Of a stretch of 48,959 nucleotides of DNA, positions 1-10,467 are shown one piece after another. The translations under genes and the position numbers were made by a program. Location: NCBI GenBank assembly GCA_002005505.1, contig MVGU01001738.1, positions 1 to 48,959 on the forward strand. Reading direction: 5' to 3'. Within the stretch, counting starts at the first letter, position 1; each line of letters begins with the position of its first letter. This DNA is from Botryococcus braunii (taxonomy: Eukaryota > Chlorophyta > Trebouxiophyceae). Below the pieces are notes generated by a model that made no database searches, was not told the DNA's origin, and saw nothing but the letters and a program-made list of their open reading frames with translations.

Positions 1-49
1 CATCAGCAACCAAACTTTTCCACAAGAGCATCAATCTTGGGAGTGCAAC

Positions 50-795
50 TCATGGAAATAGTGCCCTGAACTCTATTGCGTAGGACCTGACACCCAGGAA
101 AACATTCACCTCTCCCAAATCATGGATGGTGAAGTCCTTCTTCAACAACTCTTTCCCCCACTCAATCTCTGCAACCAATCTGGCAACTATGAGAAGATCA
201 TCAACATAAACAAGAATAAAGGACAGGTTGCCATCAGGGGCCCTCCTGATGTATACACCCGCATCACTCTTGCACACACTATACCCCATCACGCTCAACT
301 TGTCGGTCAAGGTCTTGTGCCAAGCCGTGGGGCTTGTTTTAGACCGTATAGTGCCTTCCTGAGCTTGCACACAACCCTCGTGTTGCCATTCTCAAATCCT
401 GGTGGTTGGGTCACATAGACCTCTTCCTCCAACTCTCCATTGAGAAAAGCCGTCTTGATATCCACTTGGTGGATCTCAAGATTCTGTGTGGCAGCCACTG
501 CCAGCACAGCCCTCCTTGCCCCATAGCTGCTGGTGGGTGCAAATACCTCCCAACATCTATCCCAGGGATCTGTCTACACCTTGGGCAACTAACCTCGCTT
601 TAAAGCGAGTAACATTCCCATGTGCATCAATTTAGTGGAGAATATCCAATGGACAAGAATAACTTTTTGTCCATGTGGTCTGTCCACATACTCTAGAACC
701 TCATGGGTATCAAGGGAATCCATATCTTCCCTCATTGCTTGTTGCCAAAAATCCCACTGAGGGGAGCATTGGGCTTCCCTCAGGTTAGATGGCAC
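50..795 (-). pseudogene. Broken copia reverse transcriptase of A1
   Basis: Remnant of the Ty1/copia RNA-dependent DNA polymerase, split over three frames. The 589..795 segment holds the RT N-terminal part (LREAQCSPQW, then HWIFS). The 307..507 segment holds the stretch with [19 protein letters not shown] and [10 protein letters not shown]. The 50..370 segment holds the catalytic YVDD box near 200 and the motif TIHDLGEV. Element B has matching RT text at 9238..10208, which supports the identity. Frameshifts separate the three pieces. The downstream RNase H would lie left of base 1. Confidence 0.9.
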
Positions 796-1606
796 GTGAA
801 CCTTTCCCAGCTTGACATAAGGTACATTTTGTACCTTACGCTGAGACTCTGCAGTACTGTCAGCACTCCTGGGACTGTTGTCTTTTATATCCCTCTGATC
901 CTGGTTCCCAGAATAAGGTCATTTTGTACCTTATGTTGAGATCCTGCAGTACAGCCATAACTGCCAGAGCCCTCCCCAACTCTCTCTCTTGAACTGTCAG
1001 ACTCATGCGCTCCACCATTACAATCTCTCACCTTCTCAATGCAGGTGGAGCAGCAGCTCTCTCTCTCTCCTGGACTCACAGCTAGGTACACTACTCTGAC
1101 TTTCCTGAGCTGCGCCTACTGTGTCAGGCTGCACCCCATAAGCATGACTGGTTCCCAGCTCAACTTGGCTACGTGCTTCCCCTGCTGCTGGCACTTCTAG
1201 CCCACTACTCTTCTCGCTAACATCTTCTCCAAGCATAGCCTCCCCTGTCTCAACCTGCCTCTGCAAATCAGGGAGACCTACCAAGGGTGGCTCACTCACA
1301 AGTACCTGGCCTGAGCCAGGGTCATGCATGGGGACCCCTACTGAGTCCCTCCTAGCCTGGCGCTGTTCATAACGCTGATCCCTTGTGAGGGTGGTTCCTG
1401 GGGAAAGTCTATGTTGAGACTTCCCCTGGAACCTGACCCCCTCCTGCATCTTCTGCAGTTTGTCCAGCTGCGAGTGCGCTTCAGCACCCCCCCGAGCTAA
1501 ATTTTGAAGATGGCCCAGCACTGACCATGACTGCTGTGAGGTCTCTGAAGTGGCAGGGGAACCATCCTGCCTGCTGGGGCTCCAGCCACAGGCCCGACTG
1601 AGCTCC
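796..1606 (-). pseudogene. Integrase-to-RT linker of A1 pol
   Basis: This low-complexity, Ser/Gln/Glu-rich stretch joins integrase to RT in the copia polyprotein. It is open in one minus frame over about 1036..1683. No domain is recognisable. Element B has a comparable linker (16632..17700 plus 9960..10208), poorly conserved. Two similar 46-bp stretches, 814..859 and 909..954, each contain an inverted pair of an AAGGTAC-type motif and have no counterpart in the B linker, so they may be short insertions. The reading frame is lost between 796 and 1036. Confidence 0.6.
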
Positions 1607-2338
1607 TCAGCCTGCTGTGATCCTCTGGAGAGCTGGCGTGGTAGCAGGAGATCCAGTGGGCTTGCACTCCACCACTGGGTCATCCTCTGCTTCCCAAAAA
1701 TTCACGGGAATGGCTGTTGGTGAGCTGGGGACATTGGAATTGCCTCCCCTGCCCTGCGAGGACGCTCCTGAGAGCCATTGAGTGGATCCAGGTTGCACCT
1801 TAGACATACCCACTCTCTCCCCTCCTCTCAATTGCTCAAGGAATGTATCATCCCTGCTCTCTTTCCATACACCATTGCCTACGTACACTCTATAGGCCTT
1901 GGACTGTGGGCAATACCCAGTGAACATGCCTGGAATGGTCTTTGGTCCAAATATAGACCGCTGACCTGGGGGAATGTGAACATGTGCCACATAGCCCCAT
2001 GTGCGCAAGGAAGCAACATAAGGCTTTACCCCATAGAACATCTCAGTAGGGGTCAGAGGCCTGCCTGTGGTGGGGCCCACGTTGTACAGCAGGGTGGCAG
2101 ACTCCAGTGCCTCCTTCCACAAGGAAGGGTCTGCAGCAGCGTGCACCAACAGGGTCCTTGTGCGCTCCTTCAGAGTCCGATTCATGCGCTCAGCAAGTCC
2201 ATTTTGCTGAGGCGTGGATGGAGCTGAGGTCTCCATTTTAGTGCCCTGCTGAGCACAAAATTCTTTGAACTGCTGATTCAGAAATTCTGTCCCTCTATCA
2301 GATCTTACACACTTCACCACTTTCTCATGAAATGTCTG
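1607..2338 (-). pseudogene. A1 integrase, C-terminal half
   Basis: Retroviral-type DDE integrase (rve family) that inserts cDNA into host DNA. The second catalytic Asp lies in the motif RSDRGTEF and the catalytic Glu in PQQNGLAERMNRTLKE, both near the start of this segment. The usual copia integrase tail follows (LTPTEMFYGVKP, then RTWGYVAHVHIP). It continues the frame of the protease/integrase segment to its right, and the two are separated only by a TAG at 2339..2341. The A2 copy has Trp at that codon, so this is one nonsense mutation rather than two genes. Confidence 0.9.
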
Positions 2339-3478
2339 CTAGTACTTCAAGAGCTCAATGAGGGCCTTGGGAATGGCTTCTTTCGACTTCACTGTCAATG
2401 AGGCTATCGGGTGGGATTTTTCATCCACCACAGTAACCCAAAAACGCTCTCCCGTGATTGCAGCTGGTGAAATGGGACCCACAGTGTCCACATGCACTCT
2501 ATCTAACACACTCTCTGCAGGCCTAGAGGAAGCTGGAAAGGGGGGGCGAGAATCTTTCCCTTGTATACATGACTCACACTGGGGAGAACACTCTGAGCAT
2601 GGAGCAAGGGACACATTGATCCCAGTGACCAGGTCTTCGTTGTACAACCTTGTCATACTCTTAACCCCAAGATGCCCCAACCTTGCATGCCACAGTAGTC
2701 GATCTGTACACACGTGCCCTTTCCTTGCATGATACAAGGCAACATGAGGACTGGACTGTGGCTGCGCATCATGCTGGCTCTTGACGGGACACACCCATTC
2801 TAAAAAAAACAGCCCTCGCTCTCTGGCTATCTTACCAGACCAGCCTGCTGGGCCTTTCATGGTCGTGTACCCACCTGCACTGTCAGTGAGGAATGATGCT
2901 CCATCCTGAATGGCTCCTGTGACAGAAATCAGATTATTGTGTGCAGTGGACACACACTGCACATTATGCAGCCAAAACACCTCTTGTCTGGCATTGACCA
3001 GACACACAGACCCAGTTGCAACTATCCCTCCTTTGGCGTCAGAAGTGGCCAAATGAAGAGGGAGGGGTTGGGCATGCTTGACTGGGTTGTGTAGTAAAGA
3101 CAGATCATTTACAAGGTGCACCGATGCACCACTATCTATCAGCCACGAGGTACTGCAAGCCCCATGAGACGTAGGGGTAAGCACATTCAACGAAACGAAT
3201 ATAGGCTCACCAGCACCTGGAGGAGGTGGTGGGAGATGCCAGCCTGGGAAGAAGGGGAAGATAGTGGACACAGATCCAGGAGCATGTGAGGGTGACACGG
3301 GAGGGCCTCCTCTGGACTGGCCAGCATCCCACCAGCTGGCTTGTTGCTGAGGAGCTCCAGTGCCCCACCACGCAGCTGGGCCCGCACTTGCAGCTTGCAT
3401 TGTGCCACGTAGAGCTTGCAGCCTCTTCAGTTCCAGGCACTCCCTCCAGAAATGTCCCGTCCCGTTGCAGAAGCGACA
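2339..3478 (-). pseudogene. A1 zinc knuckle, aspartic protease, pre-integrase and integrase N-half
   Basis: Reading from 3478 downward, a CCHC zinc knuckle (CRFCNGTGHFWREC, 3437..3478) comes first, then a Pro-rich spacer. The retropepsin site WLIDSGASVHLV follows (Asp codon near 3134..3136). The GAG-pre-integrase region contains LLWHARLGH and a CxxC pair (CESC), and the integrase core starts at HVDTVGP. The segment ends at a TAG where A2 keeps Trp. It is one frame off from gag: A2 has one extra base near 7605..7625, and this copy has lost it. Gag and Pol were therefore originally a single polyprotein, as is usual in Ty1/copia. Confidence 0.9.
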
Positions 3479-4449
3479 CGCCAGTCCTCCTTTGGCCTCC
3501 TGCCACGTCCAGACCCTCGCCCCCTGCCTCCAGCGTTGTGAGCAGAAGGGCCATAGGGGGCCTGACCATCAGCAGGTACTCCAGCTCCCACTCCTGGTGC
3601 TGCTCCAGCGCCCGGTGCAGCTCCAGCGCCTTGGGGAGGCCCAGGGATTCCACCCTGAGCTGGCACGGCTGCTGCTGCTGCTGCCATAACTGCAGCAGCT
3701 GATGCTGTGACTTGCACTGACTTTGCCAGCGGGATATCCTGGTACTCCAAGTTCTCAATGGCAGTGAGGATCGTCTCCAGCATGTTGTAGGGGTCTGACT
3801 TGGCGGAGGTAATTGCCCAAGCGTCGTTCTGCAAGACTGCAGGTAGTCCCTTATACATATACCTGCAGATCTGGCGGTCGCTCAGCTGATGGTTATTGGC
3901 CTCCAGGGAGGCGGCAATACTGATGACTCGGTGGCACCATTCTTGCACTGTCTCTCCCTTTACCATGCCTTGTTTGAGCCCCTTGATCCACTTCTCGTTG
4001 ATTTCCCTGTCCTTCCCTCCAGTGCAGCGGTCTGCCATCCACTGAATGAAGTCAAAAGCGCTCCCCCGCTGTTTGACTTCGTCGTGCCACATGGACGGGA
4101 CAGACTGCAAAATGAAATGTATTACTGCTGCGTTCTCTGCGGTCTTAGGCATAGCTGTCTCCAACGCTCCCATTGCTCCTTTTTGCATTGCGCAGGACTC
4201 CAGCTCTTCACGCCAGGCCCTGAAATTAGTGCGATCAGCCTTCAGCTGCGTAGACATCTTGGGATTGAAGGAGTTCATCGTGTATGCATACGAGCTTGCT
4301 GCAGTGCCTCCAGTGGTCTGTCCTGACTGTCCAGCTCCTGAGGAGGCCGTGCTGCCTCCTGCTGGTGTTGCCATAGTCTCTATACTGCTGGGATTACTTT
4401 CAGAAACCTTGCTTTGGGAACGAGTTTGAGGTCTGGTCAGACACTTCAC
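3427..4449 (-). pseudogene. A1 Gag (capsid) ORF
   Basis: A 340-residue open frame for the nucleocapsid/capsid precursor of family A. Its middle is a copia-type (UBN2-like) gag domain: NFRAWREELESCAMQKG, then WHDEVKQRGSAFDFIQWM and WCHRVISIAASLEANNHQLS. An Ala-rich run encoded by GCTGCTGCT-type repeats (about 3655..3690) and a Gly/Pro-rich tail follow. The ATG at 4449 opens the frame. A one-base deletion near 3490 throws the zinc knuckle out of frame, so the last residues here are artefactual. The A2 gag at 21592..22394 is nearly identical apart from small indels. Confidence 0.85.
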
Positions 4450-4843
4450 TTGCTCTCACAGCGTTCAGCCTGACACAGCTGGTTTAAGTATACCCTTCCG
4501 GCGTACACCACAGCACTTTCAAGTATTCCACCCTTTCGAGGTCTAGCATGTACCCTTAATATGCAAGATATGCAAAATATTCTTCAGCAATTCAATTGAC
4601 TGACCACCCGGACCTCCTGACGGTCTCACAACAATGACGACGGGTGATAATCTCAGGTCACTTCACGGAAATAAACTTCCCAAGATATTGAAGACTCTGT
4701 CGGTAGGCCTTCTGAGTGAATATCCATTTGTTTTTTTTTTTTACTTCTTCTTGCCGTCAGGCGAGTCCGTGGAAAACCCAGTACAGATGCATCCGATGAT
4801 GCCATGCACTCCTGTCTGCCCCTTGGCTCAGCTGGAAGGGCGT
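4450..4843 (-). other. A1 untranslated leader between PBS and gag
   Basis: About 390 bases lie between the primer-binding site and the Gag ATG. I see no ORF on the minus strand. It holds a T-rich tract at 4729..4742. The equivalent leader in A2 (22395..22818) is almost identical but carries a poly(A) expansion where this copy has only a short A-rich stretch. Confidence 0.6.
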
Positions 4844-4855
4844 GGGCCCATAACC
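4844..4855 (-). promoter_or_regulatory. Half-tRNA primer-binding site of A1
   Basis: On the minus strand GGTTATGGGCCC directly follows the 5' LTR. It is the exact complement of the anticodon-arm segment GGGCCCATAACC of eukaryotic initiator tRNA-Met, the same internal primer type known for Drosophila copia. The adjacent LTR end carries the complementary word, so arms 4846..4856 and 4862..4872 can form an 11-bp hairpin. Confidence 0.85.
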
Positions 4856-5556
4856 TATAAAAGGTTATGGGCAGTGGCGTATCCTGTAAGCAAGCAGACA
4901 GGTCGTAAGTTCGTGCCTCTCCAGCTACAGTCCTTGACGACTGTCTGCTCTTTAGACACATGCAACTGCATGAACAAGACTGGCATCCTTATGTGCCCAG
5001 TATCTTTCCAAACCAGTTCCGTTACATGTTGATCTGTCAATGAGCATCTACACACGGATAAGCTCCTGACGGCTGAAAGCAAGTACCTTCCTATACTCAA
5101 TCAAGACTCCGTCCCTTAGCTGTTTGGGAGACTTGATTGTCCACTAAGATGGTTCACTTACAAACAAGCAATCAAACATGAACACATTACCAATACACAC
5201 CCTGCGTCACCGCACCTGTAAGCAAGCAGACAGGTCGTAAGTTCGTGCCTCTCCAGCTACAGTCCTTGACGACTGTCTGCTCTTTAGACACATGCAACTG
5301 CATGAACAAGACTGGCATCCTTATGTGCCCAGTATCTTTCCAAACCAGTTGCTCGACTATGCGGTGATCGCAGCTTTAATAGTCCTTTCACACTAACGCG
5401 TAATCTAAATCAGATTGTACCTTATGTTCGAAATAGACCTTATCCGAACGTGTCTTGAGGTACTTTATGTGGATAGTGGACCCGTATCCTAATAATGTAC
5501 ATTTGAAGATCACCTAAAGCACAAGGCATTCTATAATGTATGTTCACAACTCAACA
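4856..5556 (-). repeat. 5' LTR of copia A1
   Basis: A 701-bp LTR. On the minus strand it begins TGTTGAGTTGTGAACA and ends next to the primer-binding site. The A2 LTR at 22831..23536 matches over its whole length, fixing both borders; the A1 end has TATA where A2 has TACA. It contains a direct duplication of about 136 bp at 4883..5018 and 5215..5350. The right neighbour is A2 pol sequence. Confidence 0.9.
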
Positions 5557-6692
5557 CTGACCCCCTCCTGCATCTTCTGCAGTTTGTTCAGTTGCGAGTG
5601 CGCTTCAGCACCCCCCCGAGCTGAATTTTGATGGCACAGCACTGACCATGACTGCTGTGAGGTCTCTGAAGTGGCAGGGGAACCATCCTGCCTGCTGGGG
5701 ACTCCAGCCACAGGCCCGACTGAGCTCCTCAGCCTGCTGTGATCCTCTGGAGAGCTGGCCGTGGTAGCAGGAGATCCAGTGGGCTTGCACTCCACCACTG
5801 GGTCATCCTCTGCTTCCCAAAAATTCACGGGAATGGCTGTTGGTGAGCTGGGGACATTGGAATTGCCTCCCCTGCCCTGCGAGGACGCTCCTGAGAGCCA
5901 TTGAGTGGATCCAGGTTGCACCTTAGACATACCCACTCTCTCCCCTCCTCTCAATTGCTCAAGGATTGTATCATCCCTGCTCTCTTTCCATACACCATTG
6001 CCTACGTACACTCTATAGGCCTTGGACTGTGGGCAATACCCAGTGAACATGCCTGGAATGGTCTTTGGTCCAAATACAGACCGCTGACCCGGGGGAATGT
6101 GAACATGTGCCACATAGCCCCATGTGCGCAAGGAAGCAACATAAGGCTTTACCCCATAGAACATCTCAGTAGGGGTCAGAGGCCTGCCTGTGGTGGGGCC
6201 CACGTTGTAAAGCAGGGTGGCAGACTCCAATGCCTCCTTCCACAAGGAAGGGTCTGCTGCAGCGTGCACCAACACGGTCCTTGTGCGCTCCTTCAGAGTC
6301 CGATTCATGCGCTCAGCAAGTCCATTTTGCTGAGGCGTGGATGGAGCTGATGTCTCCATTTTAGTGACCTGCTGAGCACAAAATTCTTTGAACTGATGAT
6401 TCAGAAATTCTGTCCCTCTATCAGATCTCACACAATTCACCACTTTCTCATGAAATGTCTGCCAGTACTTCAAGAGCTCAATGAGGGCCTTGGGAATGGC
6501 TTCTTTCGACTTCACTGCCAATGAGGCTATCATATGGGATTTTTCATCAACCACAGTAACCCAAAAACGCTCTCCCGTGATTGCAGCTGGTGAAATGGGA
6601 CCCACAGTGTCCACATGCACACTATCTAACACACTCTCTGCAGGCCTAGAGGAAGCTGGAAAGGGGGGCGAGAATGTTTCCCTTGTATACAT
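5557..6692 (-). pseudogene. A2 integrase and start of pol linker
   Basis: Open frame of about 380 residues with the integrase core. HVDTVGPISPAAITGERFW carries the first Asp, RSDRGTEFLNHQF the second, and PQQNGLAERMNRTLKE the catalytic Glu. It keeps the Trp codon that is a stop in A1. After the integrase it enters the Ser/Gln-rich linker and ends where A1 inserted, so the last few residues come from the A1 LTR. A frame change near 6680 separates it from the protease segment on its right (a GGGGGG versus GGGGGGG difference from A1). Confidence 0.88.
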
Positions 6693-7620
6693 GACTCACA
6701 CTGGGCAGAACACTCTGAGCATGGAGCAAGGGACACATTGATCCCAGTGACCAGATCTTCGTTGTCCAGCCTTGTCATACTCTTAACCCCAGGATGCCCC
6801 AACCTTGCATGCCACAGTAGTCGATCTGTACACACGTGCCCTTTCCTGGCATGATACGAGGCAGCATAAGGACTGGACTGTGGCTGCGCATCATGCTGGC
6901 TCTTGACGGGACACACCCATTCTAAAAAAAACCGCCCTCGCTCTCTGGCTATCTGACCAGACCAGCCTGCTGGGCCTTTCATGGTCGTGTACCCACCTGC
7001 ACTGTCAGTGAGGAATGATGCTCCATCCTGAATGGCTCCGGTGACAGAAATCAGATTAGTGTGTGCAGTGGGCACACACTGCACATTATGCAGCCAAAAC
7101 ACCTCTTGTCTGGCATTGACCAGACACACAGATTCAGTTGCAACTATCCCTCCTTTGGCGTCAGAAGTGGCCAAATGAAGAGGGAGGGGTTGGGCATGCA
7201 TGACTGGGTTGTGTAGTAAAGACAGATCATTTACAATGTGCACCGATGCACCACTATCTATCAGCCACGAGGTACTGCAAGCCCCATGAGACGTAGGGGT
7301 AAGCACATTCAACGAAACGAACATAGGCTCACGAGCACCTGGAGGAGGTGGTGGTGGAAGATGCCAGCCCAGGAAGAAGGGGAAGATAGTGGACACAGAT
7401 CCAGTAGCATGTGAGGTTGACACGGGAGGGCCTCCTCTGGATTGGCCAGCATCCCACCAGCTGGCTTGTTGCTGAGGAGCTCCAGTGCCCCACCACGCAG
7501 CTGGGCCCGCACTTGCAGCTTGCATTGTGCCATGTAGAGCTTGCAGCCTCTTCAGTTCCAGGCACTCCCTCCAGAAATGTCCCGTCCCGTTGCAGAAGCG
7601 ACACGCCAGTTCCTCCTTTG
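6626..7620 (-). pseudogene. A2 zinc knuckle, protease and GAG-pre-integrase
   Basis: Continuation of A2 Gag-Pol. A CCHC knuckle CRFCNGTGHFWREC lies near 7561..7602, followed by the protease site WLIDSGASVHIV and the GAG-pre-integrase motif LLWHARLGHPG. The base missing in A1 ahead of the knuckle is present here, so Gag would read straight into the knuckle and protease. About 96% similar to A1 by eye. A frameshift near 6680 breaks the link to the integrase core. Confidence 0.88.
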
Positions 7621-7692
7621 GCCTCCTGCCACGTCCAGACCCTCGCCCCCTGCCTCCAGCGTTGTGAGCAGAAGAGCCATAGGGGGCCTAAC

Positions 7693-8383
7693 TGTTAGGT
7701 TATGGGCTGGGCGTATTCCTGTGTGGTGGCAGCACGGAGGGTGTTAGTTACGGTCCTCTCTACTTGTTCGTTGTGAAGTAGAGCCAAGGACATTAACAAT
7801 ACAGGACTGATTGGTGACGTTAAGTAAACACCCGACGGGCTTGTGAAGTCCCAATCAAGTCTTACAAGCTGCTCTCTCGTTCTCTCATAACAACGGAATT
7901 CAAACTGCCCTAATCAGTTCTCACTCTGATAAGAACAAGCTCATTGTCCGATGCACAGAACGTCAAGCCCATACACCTAACATTATATTATAAAGGCTTA
8001 CAGAGCCTCATATGTTCTATTCAGTTCACCATTACGTTACCTGTGTGGTGGCAGCACGGAGGGTGTTAGTTACGGTCCTCTCTACTTGTTCGTTGTGAAG
8101 TAGAGCCAAGGACATTAACAATACAGGACTGATTGGTGACGTTAAGTAAACACCCGACGTGCTTGTGAAGTCCCAATCAAGTGCCTGACCAACTCGAGCA
8201 GCCACCACTACCTTCTTGCAACAAACGTGTCTGTAACTTGCGTTATGTTTATCCACTTTCAAACACATGCTAACTACCGAGAGGTTATCTTTCCGTCCTG
8301 TTGGTGTCTTATTATTGTCACTGGCGGAATTGCCACTATTACTCCTCTGAGGGAAAGGCACAAATAAATAATCTAACACAACA
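7693..8383 (-). repeat. 3' LTR of copia B
   Basis: A 691-bp LTR. On the minus strand it starts TGTTGTGTTAG (8383 downward) and ends CCTAACA at 7693. It is the reverse complement of 19435..20125 with only scattered differences. It contains a 143-bp direct duplication, 7718..7860 and 8040..8182. The same duplication exists in the 5' LTR, so it predates this insertion. Confidence 0.92.
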
Positions 8384-8398
8384 CTTCCCCTTGCCTTT
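8384..8398 (-). promoter_or_regulatory. Polypurine tract of copia B
   Basis: On the minus strand AAGGCAAGGGGAAG lies directly against the 3' LTR start. This is where the plus-strand DNA primer is expected. Its position fixes element orientation as minus. Confidence 0.75.
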
Positions 8399-8453
8399 TC
8401 CTCACAGAAACTTAGCAAGTCCCAGTGAGTTACGATGACCCTGAAACACTAAC

Positions 8454-9241
8454 TTAAACTAGTGGCTTTGTAAAGATGTCAGCTATGTTTCTAGCAGACT
8501 GAACGTATTTGAAGTCAACCTGTCCCTTTGCAATAGCTTCACGTGCAAAATGACAGCTGATTGCAATGTGTTTCGTGTGTTTTGAATACACAGGATTCCT
8601 GAGGTGATTGATACACCCTTGGTTATCACAATGATTTTCACTATCCAAGGCCGTATTCCAATTTCTTCCAGGAATCCTCTCAACCAGTTAGCCTCCTTCA
8701 CTACAGCACTAGCTGCCATGAACTCGGCCTCTACTGTTGATGTGGCTACAACAGATTGCTTCTTGCTTCCCCACACCACAGCTCCTCCAAACACTGTAAG
8801 AACAAAGCCAGTGGTGGAAAACCGGTGATCTTGATCACCACCATAATCTGCATCTACATATCCCTCCAACTCTGTTTCTTTTCCACCAAGGATCAGAACC
8901 AGGTCTCGGGTACCCTTGAGATATTTCAGCACACGGACTGCCGCATTCCAGTGTGCTGTGGTAGGTGACATACGGTACCGCGACAACACTCCAACAGCCT
9001 GAGCTATATCAGGACGAGTTGTGTTTGCTATATACAGTAGAGATCCTACCAGCTCACAATATCGATGCCCTGGAGGAAGTAAACTCCTAGCACCAATACT
9101 ATTACTCCCATCCTTGGGAGCTGGCATTTGAGACATCACAAAATCTTTTGTCATTGGGGTATCTGGCCCAATTGACTCAAGATCTAGACCAAACTTCTCC
9201 ACGAGTGCATCTATTATGGGAATGCAGCTCAAGGAGATCAA
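8454..9241 (-). pseudogene. Copia B RNase H and RT C-terminal region
   Basis: The end of the B polyprotein. The first part (8640..9241) contains ELVGSLLYIANTTRPDIAQ, then the RNase H core GYVDADYGGD and STVEAEFMAASAV with its acidic residues. A frameshift near 8640 moves the rest to another frame (8454..8648), with CDNQGCINHLRNPV, KHIAISCHFAREAI and the usual copia ending ADIFTKPLV. RNase H removes template RNA during reverse transcription. Another frameshift near 9241 separates this segment from RT. Confidence 0.9.
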
Positions 9242-10208
9242 CCCTTTTCTCTATCCCTGGTCACCCGACATCCCAAGAAGTCTTTCACCTCTCCCAAATC
9301 ATGAATGGTGAATTCCTTCTTGAGAAGTCCTTTCACCCTCTCAACCTCTGAGATTCCTTTGGACACAATCAACAGATCATCAACATATATCAGCACATAA
9401 GATTTCCCACCATCCTCGGAGCATCTCACATACACACCAGCATCACTCATGCACACCTCATACCCCATGACCTCCAGCTTCTCATTCAGGGTTTTGTGCC
9501 ATGCACGAGGAGCCTGCTTCAGCCCATACAGGGCCTTCTTTAAGCGACACACAGTGTTGCGATCACCATTCTCAAAGCCTGGAGGTTGTGTGACGTACAC
9601 TTCCTCCTCCAATTCTACATTCAGGAAAGCAGTCTTGACATCTACCTGATGAATTTCAAGACCCTCTCTGGCAGCGACTGCCAGTAATGCCCTCCTGGCA
9701 CCCTAACTGCTGGTTGGAGCAAATACCTCCATGACATCTACTCCAGGGATTTGCCTGCATCCCTGAGCTACCAATCTAGCCTTAAATCTCACCACATTTC
9801 CATGAGCATCCATCTTCACTGAGAAGATCCAATGCACAGGAATTACTTTGTGTCCATGAGGTCTAGGAACATACTCCATAACCTCATGGGTGCCAAGGGA
9901 ATTCTGCTCTTCTTGCATGGCAGCCTTCCAGTATTCCCACTGTGGGGACATCTGAGCCTCTCTCAAACTAGAGGGAACATGAATCTTGCCAAATCTCACA
10001 CCAGTGTGCTTCCCCTCATCTCCCTGACTCTTTAGAGATTTGTTACTTACACCATCTGAACCCACTACTCTTCCGCTGACACTCGCCGCACTACAGCTAG
10101 CAATTCTCTCATCAGTATCAGGGTTTTCTCTCATTCTTTCCTCTCTGAAGGACTCACACCGTGCACTGCTCAGCTTAGTGCTCCTCACACTCACATCATC
10201 TTCCCAAG
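9238..10208 (-). pseudogene. Copia B reverse transcriptase
   Basis: Copia-type RT. From 10208 down there is linker, SSLREAQMSPQWEYW, HWIFSVKMDAHGN, FKARLVAQG, then a stop codon at 9703..9705 where family A has Tyr. The frame continues with [29 protein letters not shown], the catalytic box YVDDLLIVS and [15 protein letters not shown]. It ends in a frameshift near 9241. The upstream side is interrupted by gypsy E; the B reading frame resumes at 16632. Confidence 0.9.
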
Positions 10209-10213
10209 CACAG
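10209..10213. other. Left target-site duplication of gypsy E
   Basis: CACAG directly before the E 5' LTR. The identical word is at 16627..16631 directly after the E 3' LTR. Confidence 0.9.
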
Positions 10214-10415
10214 TGTAACGGCAGGAAGCTGCCAGGTCCTGAAATGTGTAGGATTTTGGGCAGGAAGCTGCCGGGTCCTGAAATGAAGGTTCTGGAAAGT
10301 GGCACGCGTCTTGGCGTCGAAGGAAGTCCCGGTGCTGACCGGCTTGTAACAGATTCCGCTGAATGCTCTAACCTGACTGGTGTCTCGTCTCTCTCTCTCT
10401 TCCTTTGCCACTATA
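10214..10415 (+). repeat. 5' LTR of gypsy E
   Basis: 202 bp, from TGTAACGGCAGG to GCCACTATA. It contains a short internal duplication: GGCAGGAAGCTGCC followed by GGTCCTGAAATG occurs twice within about 75 bp. A CT-rich run precedes the end. The same sequence is found at 16425..16626 and 24477..24677. Confidence 0.95.
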
Positions 10416-10418
10416 AGG

Positions 10419-10430
10419 TGGTATCGGCGA
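10419..10430 (+). promoter_or_regulatory. Primer-binding site of gypsy E
   Basis: TGGTATCGGCGA lies 3 nt after the 5' LTR. It would pair with a tRNA 3' end reading TCGCCGATACCA. Gypsy D has the same 12 bases next to its own LTR. A U72 next to A73-CCA fits an initiator-Met type acceptor, but this is inference. Confidence 0.75.
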
Positions 10431-10467
10431 GTAAAGCACGGTTTTGCTAATCTACCTGTTGGGTATA

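Larger units (their letters stand above)
1..5556 (-). mobile_element. Ty1/copia retrotransposon A1 (3' end beyond window)
   Basis: A minus-strand Ty1/copia element. Going down in coordinate it has a 5' LTR (4856..5556), an internal-tRNA primer site, a leader, Gag with zinc knuckle, protease, GAG-pre-integrase, integrase core, a variable linker and reverse transcriptase. The window edge cuts it inside RT, so RNase H and the 3' LTR are not visible. It lies inside A2 of the same family: the A2 pol stops exactly at the A1 LTR border. Bases 5557..5561 (CTGAC) are the expected right target-site duplication and its partner is off-window. The copy is dead, with a nonsense codon at 2339..2341, a frameshift just before the zinc knuckle and several breaks in RT. 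Confidence 0.9.
5557..7692 (-). mobile_element. Copia A2, 3' piece (gag end to pol)
   Basis: This is the downstream part of a second family-A copia. The left end is broken by insertion of A1 at 5556/5557 and the right end by insertion of copia B at 7692/7693. Bases 7688..7692 (CTAAC) are the B target-site duplication, one base changed from CTGAC. The upstream part of the same A2 copy lies at 21592..23536, with 68 bp of its gag inverted at 19367..19434. Joining the pieces gives a continuous family-A gag, which supports one original element. Confidence 0.85.

Noticed and set aside
1778..2227. Plus-strand ORFs across family-A pol (also 5901..6350, 3889..4326 and 21843..22382)
   Set aside because: They are antisense shadows of the integrase and gag frames and repeat wherever those genes are conserved.
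4844..4872. An intrinsic terminator or MITE from the CCCATAACC palindrome
   Set aside because: The palindrome falls exactly on the LTR/primer-site junction in three copies of two families, so it is part of the element structure.
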